A DNA stretch of 37,718 bases, from contig LRSR01012248.1 in assembly GCA_001579985.1 (NCBI GenBank), positions 10,004-47,721 of the forward strand. The letters are read 5' to 3'. This DNA is from Hypsibius dujardini. Lineage: Eukaryota > Tardigrada > Eutardigrada > Parachela > Hypsibiidae. Of this stretch, positions 9,901 to 19,244 are shown piece by piece. Position 1 is the first letter of the stretch; the number at the start of each line of letters is the position of its first letter. The translations under genes were made by a program, and so were the position numbers. The notes under the pieces are model-generated. The model did not search any database and had not been told where the DNA came from. It saw nothing but the letters and a program-made list of their open reading frames with translations.

Positions 9901-10693
9901 CTGTCCTTCCGTCTTTCGGTATGTGTCTGATTCGGTCTCCCGGTTCTTGGCTCTCTCGGTGTCCCCGTCCGGATCTCTCGGTCTTCCGGTTCTCATCTCA
10001 TTTGTGTTTCGGTCCTTGACGCTTTCCGTCTTTCGGTTCGTGTCTCTCGGTGTCCCGGTTCTCATCTCATTTTGTTTCTGTCCTTGGTATTTTCCGTCTT
10101 TCAGTCCGTGTCTCTCGGTCTTTCGGTCCGTGTTTCTGGGTGTTCCGGTTCTCGACTCATTTGTGTTTCGGTCCTTGGCTCTTTCCATCTTTCGGTCCGT
10201 GTCTCTCGGTCTTCTGGTCCTTGGCTCTTTCGGTCTCTCGGTCCTTGGCTCTTTCGGGCCGTGTCTCTCGGTCTTTTGGTTCTCATCTCATTTGTGTTTC
10301 GTTGCTTGGTTTTTTCCGTTTTTCGCTTTGTGTCTCTCTCGGTCTTCCTGTCCTTGGCTTTTTACGGTCCGTGTTTCTCGGTGTTCCGGTTCTCGTCTCA
10401 TTTGTGTTTTGGTATGTGACCCTCTCGATCTCCCTGTTCTTGCTCTTTCGGTCCGTGTTTTTCGGTGTCCCGGTTCCTGACTCGGTGTCCTGGTCCTTGG
10501 TTCTCTCGGTGTTCCGGTCCTTGTTTCTTTCGGTCCCTGTTATTCCGTGTTCCGGTTCTCGTTTCATTTGTGTTTTGGTCTTTGTCTGATTCGGTCTCCT
10601 GGTCTGTTGCTCTTTCGGTCCGTGTCTCTCTCGGTCTTCCGGTCCTTGGCTCTTTCGGTCCGTGTCTTTCTGTTTCGCGGTCCTTGTCTGTTT
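6970..10693. repeat. 3.7-kb A-poor satellite with higher-order structure
   Basis: Tandem array of 22-25-nt subunits mostly starting CGGTCC or CGGTTC (for example CGGTCCTTGGCTCTTTC), grouped in places into a roughly 117-nt higher-order unit, clearest at 8140-9300. The plus strand has very few A residues, so stop codons are rare and two plus frames stay open for more than 600 codons. These translate as endless Phe/Arg/Ser/Val/Leu repeats and are not considered genes. The array abuts copy B of the BCAT exon on the left and the gene at 10802 on the right. Confidence 0.95.
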
Positions 10694-10801
10694 TGGTGGT
10701 TCGTTCGGAACTATTTTAAAATTTATTGGGACTATTGGGATGTGTCAACCAGTTTAATATTTGGTTGCTGATTTTTCAGGGTCTGTGATACCACTTCCAA
10801 A

Positions 10802-12601
10802 ATGCCGCTCACCCCCATCACTGACAACGTCCCTCGTCTTTTGCAGGATAAATATTTACGGTAAATCTCCTTGAATTTTTCGGTCAGCCTACAATGATTG
10901 CTGACATTTTATGATATCCCTTCATTGTTTTTGTAGTCCATCCGCCGCTTCGCCCATTGCGCCAATTTCATCGGAGCCTGTAGATTTCTCGGACCAGGCC
11001 GCGATCGCCCGCATCCTGTCTCGACGCCTGAAGCGCGAGATTGTTCCCCCTCAGGACAACCAGTTCAGCGACGGGTCTTTGGTGCTCGCGCGAGATATTA
11101 CCTTCCTGGAATACTGGACTGTTGTTGGGATGGCTGAATTCGCTGATTTGCCCATCGAGTTGAGGGACTCTGTTCTCACTATGAAACAGGTACTGAATTT
11201 AACTGCGTGCATTTCATTTCACCGTGCTCTCATTTCGTTTCACCAATCTTATGAAATTTTTGCTTTTGCAGCAGCAAGAGAGCCCCATTCACAGCTATAC
11301 TATTGCCCAGATCGTCACCCATCTCTTCAAAGTCTTCGGGATCATGGAAGACGGCAGTTGCATCATAATGACTGGTGATGCCAGGGTTGTGCTGGGTAGG
11401 AACATCCAACCTGGAGGCGCGTCGGTGAAGCTCCCCGACATTGGGTTTGCGCCAAGATATCGTTATCTGAAGGAGTGCTTTGGTGCCACAACTTCGTTTG
11501 CGGGCGAAGTGGCCTACTCGCAGACCCTGAAGGACCTCCGGGTGGTGATGGATCGGCTGATCAACAGCCCCCGAGCCGACAGCAACATCATGGCAGGCAT
11601 TTTTATTAAGCTGCCATATGGAGATGGAAATGGAGACAATCAGAAGTACTGGGTGTGTTTTTTTCTTTCAAGTGTCGTGATTCCCTTTTGCGCTCTGGAA
11701 CAATTTCTGATTTTGTGAAACATTGTGTTTGCAGATTATGTATCGTGATCGTACGCACAGTCAAGACTTGACTCTGACGTTCGAATTGGACAGTATCGGC
11801 GATGACACGTTCTACTGGCCCGCAATTGTGATCCCGCACATCATCCTGTTCGACCACACACACAAGCAGTACTGGCCGGCTTCCGATCGGATGTACATCC
11901 TCGAAACGCGCGAGATAGCCAAGTGCATCAAGACAGCCGTTGAGGCATTCAATTGTGAGTGTCTGGTTTCTTTCAGCACTCGCATGCTGTTTACATTGAT
12001 TCAAAGTCTTGATTTTAACAAGTCAGTGTGAGGCTTGATTTTGTTTTTTTATGTCACAGATCGCTCGATTGACACTCCGAGGAAGCACCAGGATTTGCCG
12101 GCCTTTCTCAGCGTTAGTAGCTTCGTAGTCTTGATATGCTGTTGATGTTTAAGTTTTATTTGTTAAGCGGCAGCTGAGGTTGCTCTTTTCAGGACGAAAA
12201 GGTCGACCTAGCCATCCGGAAGTTCATTTGGGAGTCCGCGCAGAAGACCTTTGCCGCCGAAAAGGAAGTGCGAGGAGTCGAGGTGCGTAGTTTGTTCGCA
12301 CTCCTTCCACGGATCGATACGCTGAGTAGTATACATCAAAGCAGTTTTGTGTTTGCAGAATGAGGTTGGTCGCCGCAGTCTTGGGAGTACCCGAAAGGCC
12401 TTGGAGTTCGACAATGAGAAAGGCGATGGGAACCTGCCGGTGGAGGCTCTTGCTGTCAAACAAGAGGAGATTGCTGCCGGTCAGTTGAATTTATTTAATT
12501 CCAGTTTTGTTTAGTGTTTCCCTTATCTTTTGATATTTTTATATATTTTAGGCGCTGGCAAATCTGATGCCGAGGATTCATCGGACGGGAAGATGAAGTA
12601 G
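10802..12601 (+). CDS. Conserved-looking protein with possible PD-(D/E)XK (Uma2-like) core, 408 aa
   Basis: Eight exons: 10802-10860, 10937-11189, 11272-11652, 11735-11954, 12060-12112, 12193-12282, 12359-12479, 12552-12601 (TAG). Introns are 69-105 nt, all GT..AG, and the spliced length of 1227 nt is an exact multiple of three. No signal peptide or membrane segment is seen. The third exon has the layout of a restriction-endonuclease fold of the Uma2/DUF820 kind: SVKLPDIGFA (D160), then about 20 residues on GEVAYSQTLKDL (E183), then GIFIKL. The usual trailing lysine is not obvious, so nuclease activity is unproven. The C-terminus is acidic and polar, with DAEDSSDGK. No animal family is recognised. 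Fungal or protist-type Uma2-like proteins are the nearest pattern I know, so acquisition by transfer is possible. Gene structure is strong; function is a guess. Confidence 0.8.
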
Positions 12602-12939
12602 ACCGCATTGGCGTGGTCTACGGACGCCTTGGCAGATCTTTTTCTTTGATCTTTTTTTGCACGTTTTTAGGGTTGTGTTCCATGGAGGTGCTGTATTGCC
12701 CCACCTCCTAGTTTGCTTTCTCAAAATGTAGTCGCGTTACTTTTCGATCTCTTGGAATAGGGTTTTGTTTTGTGAGACATGCTTTTGCTTTCTGGTGGTC
12801 TTGACTGCCCTGGGATTCTTTTGCCTGATTAGGCTCGGTGTTTGATTTCGGCGGTTACTGTGAGGCTGTTCAGGTGTTTTGGTTAGTCTTAGCTTGAAAG
12901 TCTCTGTTGTTTAAAAAAACGTGGTTCCAAAGTCATCTG
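12602..12939 (+). other. 3' flank of the 408-aa gene
   Basis: T-rich sequence without an AATAAA signal that I can see and without coding features. It probably holds the 3' UTR of the preceding gene and ends where similarity to SUCO intron 3 begins. Confidence 0.5.
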
Positions 12940-13492
12940 TCTTGTCTGGCACAGCTTTAATTTTGTTATCTCCCGTTACCCATAATTCTTTCTTGCTCGT
13001 CATCCCTTTAGTTATATACATGTTTGTCTTCATGTCCGTTTGTGCCTCACTGTCTGCCCGTGTCTCACTGTGTCTACCTGCCTTGACTACTTGCCTTTTT
13101 GTCTTTCGCATTGTCTTGTCTTTCTGTTTGTCTATTTGTCTGTCTGCCTATCTCCATTTGTCCATACAATCTCAATGGTCGATAGACTGATTAACTGAAT
13201 ACCCTTGACAGGGGTGAAAGTTAGAAAGCTGCCGTTTTTCATCATTATTTAGAAGTGCAAAATTTATAGTGGTTTTAGAAAAAGGCCTCTCACTAATGTG
13301 GTTTCAAGATTTTTTTTGTGGGAAAAAATTATTCAGGCAATACGATGAGATGTTTTGAAAGTTATTATGAATATGGCGCTACTAAAATGAATCAAACAGA
13401 AGTAATTTTTGAGTTTTTCTACGTAAAATCATTCCCCGTACCATATCTATTCAATCAATCAATCACCGCTGTATCATTTTCTCCGTTTTCAG

Positions 13493-13874
13493 GAGCACTA
13501 CGGGAAGGAACACTACTGTCCCATCACCGTCTTTCGCGTGTACAGCGCCACCATGGTGGAGGAGTACGTCGACTCGGTGAACGATGACGAAGACGACGCA
13601 GCGGAGAGTATGCATTCCTTGGAAGACGGCGGCCAGTCATCATCCAGCGGTGGTAGTGCTGGGGAGGACGCTTATATGGAAAAGGACAAATGGGGCGACC
13701 AGGCAGAATTCCACGCCGGCGCCGTGTCGGACCACTACGGCTGTGATCACTGTAAGAATCCGATAAACATTCAAACAGAGAACCGAACGGACAGATAGAC
13801 GGGCAGATAGAGAAACAGACAGACCGACCGATCGGTAGGCATAGGGACATGCTGTTAGGCAGACGGATCGATGA

Positions 13875-13906
<32 letters not shown>

Positions 13907-15850
13907 ATAAACAGGCAGAATAACAGAAAAACAGACAGAGAAACAAACACACAGACAGCCGGCAGTCAAAGAGGAAGACAGACAGACACCGACTATAACA
14001 CGGTCAAACAGACAAACAGGCTGGCAGGCAGGTACAGGCAGACACACAGACAGGCATACAGACACACAGGCCGACAGACAGACACACAGGCCGACAGAGA
14101 GACAGACAGACACAACTAACACTCATTTTATGCAGTCTCTCCACTCAAACGAGTCTGTCAGCAGTCTCTCCACGCCGGCGCCGTGTCGGAACACCACGGC
14201 TGTGATCAAAGTAAGAATCCGATAGACATTCAGACAGACATTCAGAAGGACAGATGGATGGGCAGATAGACACACAGATCGACCGATCGGCAGGCATAAG
14301 GACAAGCTGTTAGGCAGACGGATCGATGAGCAGACAGACAGATAAACAGATAAACAGACAGGAAGACGGACAGACAAACACACAGACAAACACAAAGAAA
14401 GACGGCTAACGCTTATTTTATGCAGTCTCTTCGCTCAAACGAATCGGAAACACGGAACGAAACCCACCGGTCCTCCGCCGACATTGCTCCCAGCTCCCCA
14501 CTCCTCTCCCTCTGTTTCGACAGCGACGAAGGCTGGGACGTGGCCACCGTCACCTGCCAATACGTCTGGTGTCTGTTCCAAGCCTCCAAAGCGTCCCTTT
14601 CATTCTGCCCCGGTGTCGGCAACGTCTCCAGACACCACGCTGACACAACCTCCGCTGTTCAGTCTCTTCCGTGTGATCCGCAGCCGGAAGACGTGGTGGA
14701 CAAGGTCCCCAAGGACCCTCTGCGAAGTGTCCCGGCAGCTCATGAAACCGTTGCGGAGAATCTCTCCGCAATTGAAGAAGCCGTTCATCCAGTGAAGATT
14801 CCGGCGGACGACGCCAGTGTGTTGTCGACCGTCGATCCGAAAGCTTCCAAATTTGTGGGAGTGAAGGAGAAGGAGCAACCGATGGTGCTGGTGAACACGG
14901 TGGCCACACCAACGGCGCCGGAGAAAGTGGAAGAAGCCGCACCGGTTGAAGGTGTCCCGGCGACCTCTCTGTCAGCGAGACGGACCTCCAATCCGTCCTC
15001 CTCATTCGACTACGCGACATGGAGACCCGCAACACCCTCTTAGAAACCCAAACCGCGTCAATGCAAGCGCAACTTGAGTTCCTCCGGTGGATCGTGCCCG
15101 TTGTCTGTGTGGCATCCCTTCTCCTCATCCTGATCTCAGTGGCCGTCGCCGGACTAATCCTCCTTCCCCGCTACATCCGCGGGTTGGTACTCGCGGAGAG
15201 CCAACGTCAGCACGCACACAGCCAGACAAACGGATTCAAGCCTTCAGTACTGACGGTGTCCAATGGATTTCAGCCTCCCCGGCCGCCCGTTCCGCCTCCG
15301 GTCTACCACTTCCCCTTGTCGCTGGAAGAGTCTCTGATTACACCGATCGTGAAGAAGAAGCATAAAAAACATAAGAAACCGCATGTCGAGGTAGGCAGAA
15401 GGCGTGCTGAACAGATAAACACGTAAACTGACAGACATAGACAAATAGACACCGACAAGAAGGCACACAGACGATTAGACAGACAGACAGACACATAGCC
15501 AGACAGACAGACAAACAGACACATAGCCAGACAGACAGACAAACAGACACATAGCCAGACAGACAAACAAACAGACACATAGCCAGACAGACAGACAAAC
15601 AGGCAGGGGACAAGCAGACAGACAGAGAGATATGCATAGACAGATGGAGAAATAGGCGGAGAATAATCCTTACCTTATGTTGCTCACGTTGATGGTTGGA
15701 ACTGGAAGCCTCACCCTTCTCTTGGTGTTTCAGGGCGAGAACAATGCGAAGAGTACCGAGGTGATTGAGAGGTCGTTCGACCACTCGTTCTCCCCACCAA
15801 GGGTCGTCCCGGGACGGTCTCCAGATGATTTGTCACCGAAGCAGCAATAA
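13493..15850 (+). pseudogene. Truncated SUCO duplicate
   Basis: Exon 5 copy 13493-13751, hybrid mini-exon 14136-14210, fused exon 6/7 14426-15390, last exon 15734-15850. Exon 5 still encodes [17 protein letters not shown] but lacks the 113 nt that encode [17 protein letters not shown] in the intact gene, which shifts its frame. The exon 6-7 fusion at about 14960 removes 524 nt (236 coding, the 241-nt intron, 47 coding), deleting the conserved juxta-coil helix and shifting frame before the membrane segment. The last exon and its stop are intact. No promoter, signal peptide or SUN-core exon is present. It is non-functional as SUCO; a short transcript from neighbouring promoters cannot be excluded. 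Confidence 0.92.
13711..14226 (+). repeat. Internal tandem duplication of about 460 bp in the SUCO duplicate
   Basis: The exon-5 end plus donor at 13711-13765 recurs at 14173-14226, and the acceptor plus exon-6 start at 14131-14155 recurs at 14421-14445. The (ACAG)n intron lies in each unit. The fusion point makes a new 75-nt exon (14136-14210), open and phase 0 at both ends. Confidence 0.85.
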
Positions 15851-16163
15851 CCGTAGCGAAACCACTACACAAATCACAAATTTGATCTGTTGCTCAAGAG
15901 CGTTTGCTTGATGATTTTTCGTTTTGATGACACACGTTCCTAATTTAAAGTTGTTGTATGTTGTCTTGTGATTGCGGGGTGTGCGTTGATTTTGCGTTCC
16001 GGTCCCTCGCGCTGGTACACTCGGAAGTCCTCCTTATCAAGAAGGAAGTTAGTTTTTAACATCTAAATTATAAGTTTTGTGTACTTTTTGTCTTTCACAG
16101 CCAAAGCGAGTCGACGTAGAAATAATGGCCAGAAGCAACAATGCATGAGTGTTACGAATAACA

Positions 16164-16169
16164 AATAAA
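16164..16169 (+). terminator. Polyadenylation signal AATAAA (SUCO duplicate)
   Basis: AATAAA about 310 nt after the duplicate's stop codon, at the same place as in the intact gene. Confidence 0.55.
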
Positions 16170-16402
16170 ATAAGCATTTTAAGCCATTGTATGTGACCTG
16201 CCGAACAAATGTACTGCTTGTAGTCGTTTGAACATAACCTTATTAGTCAGTGGTCTCAGTTGTCAAGATGCAAGCTTTCCTTTCTGGTCTGTGATGGGAG
16301 GAATACTATAATTTGCCTGCATATCTGTCTGTCTGTTTGTCTGCCTGACTATCTCTCTGTCAGTGAATCAGTCTGTCTGTCCATATATATGCCTCTCAGT
16401 CG

Positions 16403-17001
16403 AACTGAAGCTACTACTACAGTCTACTGAAGCCCTGGCACGTTGGTACTACTGTAACTGTTTAAGCCAGAGACACCGCTGCGGAGAATCAATCAGCGGA
16501 TGTTTTCGTCAAGTATGCGATTGGACTAAACCGCGCTGTTTCTGCTAGTGTTTAAATATGTTTAACTAAAAGGCACTTTAAATGGCTAAACAATGCTTTT
16601 GATTTAAAACAAAATGTATTTTTATTCGAGTCGCAACCATACAGTAGAAGTCGCATACAGTAGAAGTCGATATATTGAAAAGCATATTTTTATTTTTAAT
16701 CGCTGAATTTACTTTGAATGTTCGAATATTTTACTTTATGGTACTTATTTTGCCCCCCTGGCCGCGGACTTCAACCCAACCCTGAAGGCTATAACCAGCT
16801 TTTTCGTTATCACGACTCATGATGTTTGCGCGGCTAGGGCTAGGACATGCGTGGGTAGGAACCGGAGAGTGAACCTGTCGTACAAGTCCTCTGGTGGAAA
16901 AGTTAAACAGAAAAACAAACGAAGAAAAAACTGCTGTATACCACTGTAACAAGCAGTAATGAAACAAACACAACAAACCGCAAAATATCTGGTCACTGAC
17001 G
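16403..17001. other. Intergenic, no gene seen
   Basis: Contains two adjacent 16-bp copies of CATACAGTAGAAGTCG at 16638-16669 and otherwise unremarkable A/T-rich sequence upstream of the SUCO promoter candidate. Confidence 0.5.
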
Positions 17002-17059
17002 TATAAGGCAGGCGTGGACCAATCACAGCGCGCGATGTGTCATCGCCCGCCACGCCCCC
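17002..17059 (+). promoter_or_regulatory. Candidate promoter elements upstream of SUCO
   Basis: A cluster of standard motifs: TGACGT at 16997-17002, TATAAGG at 17002-17008, CCAATCA at 17019-17025 and the GC/CACCC box CCACGCCCCC at 17050-17059. It lies about 540 nt before the SUCO start codon and has no counterpart in the truncated duplicate. Motif matches only; the start site is not known. Confidence 0.4.
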
Positions 17060-17593
17060 TGCCCGTCAAATAATGGATTGCGTAAGGAAAAAGCATCACC
17101 ACTCTTCTCTTCCCCATTTCTCACTCTCTGTCGTATGTTTGAATTTTTCTCCACTCCGTTGCGTATCCTTTAGCCAAATTTGAAATACTTTCCCACAGAA
17201 TCACAATTTCCAGTCGCCCATTTTAGCCGAAGAAAAAAGGAAGCCGTCAATGGGGAAATAGAACTTTTTTTACACGATTCTGCGTCGCAGCGTTTGTTGT
17301 TTACCTTTTTTTCAATGCCAAACATCATTGTTGTCGTCACACATCTCGTCGTCAGCTGCCGTCACTGACCTACATTTCCGGCGCCATTTGAGTTGATATT
17401 TTTTTGCGGGGCACCATAATTATTTGGGTAACATGGAAGACTTTTTTGGCTTGTCTCGAATTTTTTTTATTTTCCTTTTATTTTTTTGTCCTGAGGTTTT
17501 TGGACCCGTCGTTTGATTTCTTTCCCGTTTCGTTTGTAGGAGGTTCTGCGTCTTTTTTTGCGGGGCAAACAGTCATGCGCCACAGGATGAATT

Positions 17594-19179
17594 ATGGGAT
17601 ACGTAGCTAGTGTCATCTACCTGCTGTTGCTGCTTGCCGTCGTCTTTCAAAGGTACGCGTGGCAAACGTTGATGCGAGTCCGAACAGTTTTCTCCTTGCC
17701 AAGTGCGGTTGATTGCTTGATCGACTGCAGTTGTGAATTGCGTGTTTTGTTTGACTGCCATTTGATTGATTGACCGATTCAACCGTTTTTAAATGACAGA
17801 AGTTTTGACTGAAACTTACCAATCTAACAGGACGTTTAGTTTTGTGGCCGTATTTTTTCAACAGTATATGCAGATTTTTGTTTTAAAAATATTTCATAGC
17901 GGTAAATAAGCTACTGTATTTTAGACAGAAGATTGGCCGAATTGTAAAAACGCGTTGGCCGTTCATCGATTGCCTTGATTGACTGGGTATCGTTTATCTT
18001 TTTCCAGCTCCATATTTTTAGCGGAACACGTCCACTCATCCGAGCCGAATGAGTCCACCCCCTCAACCGATCAGGATGGACCGAAAATTGCAAGCGAAAC
18101 CGTCGCTGCGGCAGATGCGCCTGCTGCGGTGGCGGTCGAAGAAGTTCTTCCGCCAGTGGTGTCCGTAACAACTCTCGCGCCGAGTGTCCCTCAAATCACA
18201 CCACCTCCACCGTCATCACCTGACCTTCCCACTTCCCCTCCCGACCAGCAGAGCGGCACGAAATTCGCCGCCTCAGCATTCCACCCGCCACTCGTGGATG
18301 AATTTTGGAATATTTTCCTGCTGCATCAGCGAAATTATTTCCGGCTGGCTAAGAGTCCCAATGTTGATGAGATGTCTAGACTACCCACGACACGTGCACC
18401 AGGGGTGAAGGTCAGTCTCTGAATGTCCTAATCCATGCTTGCGTCATGTCAAGTAAAAAAAATGGCAGAAGAAGCCTTCATGGTTTCTAAAATAATTATA
18501 TTGAATTATTGTCGATTGATTGATCGCTTGATTGATTGATTAACTGGAATGGTTGGTGGTTTGTTTTTATGCAAATTGGCTTGTCTGGTCTTGGCACGGT
18601 TAGTTTTTTCGAATGACCCGGTTGGTTTTCAGGCCGTTGATGAAGACATGCCGTCGTTTGAGGAGTGGCGTCAGCAGCGCCTGCAAGACGTGGAGAAGGA
18701 GAAGAGCGACCAGGCGGTGACCAACAACACCGGCAAGCGCCGCCATCGATCCATGAAGAACACCAATTACGCGGTACGAGTACAGTCCCATAGTGCTAAT
18801 ATAATGTACGTGTAATTCTGAATGAGGTTGACTCAGCTTGACTGATTTATTTAGGCTGATTTTTTAATGATTCGTCTTGAGCTTGATTCGATTTTTAAGG
18901 TTGATTTGAAGGTTCAAGGTTTGAATTTTCTTACACAAATTTATGAATTTTTGTTATGACTGATGGTGCCTGGTATTTACGGCATTTTAATTAAGTGCCT
19001 GAGGATTTACGTGTGGGTTTTCTTAAAAAAATTATCAGCGCCAATAATTTTGTCGCATTTAAACCGCTTTCGGGACTTAGCCGGCAGCTCTTGTCCGACG
19101 CAGCTTTCATTTTGTTTTTGTTATCTCCCGTTAGCCATGATTATTTCTTGCTCGCCATCTCTTTAGTTGTATTCATGTA

Positions 19180-19244
<65 letters not shown>

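Larger units (their letters stand above)
12940..16402 (+). repeat. Segmental duplicate of the SUCO 3' half (matches 19090-23541)
   Basis: Direct-orientation copy of SUCO intron 3 through the 3' flank. Identity is near-perfect over the last exons and 3' UTR and lower in intron 3. The copy begins at the ATCTCCCGTTA region (about 12960, matching 19120) and ends after CCATATATATG (16382, matching 23519). Relative to the source it lacks the 19396-19955 interval with the SUN-core exon, 113 nt of exon 5 and 524 nt spanning exons 6-7, and it carries an internal tandem duplication. Confidence 0.93.

Noticed and set aside
7271-9930. Plus-strand open frames of more than 600 codons
   Set aside because: They lie entirely in the A-poor satellite, overlap in different frames and translate into repeats; openness follows from base composition.
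11606-12459. Minus-strand open frames within the 408-aa gene
   Set aside because: Antisense shadows of exons 3, 4, 6 and 7 of a plus-strand gene with consistent splice phases.
14484-15128. Alternative open frames on both strands over the SUCO exon 6 copies (also 21090-21672)
   Set aside because: Shadows of a GC-rich coding exon; only the frame joined by splice sites matches SUCO.
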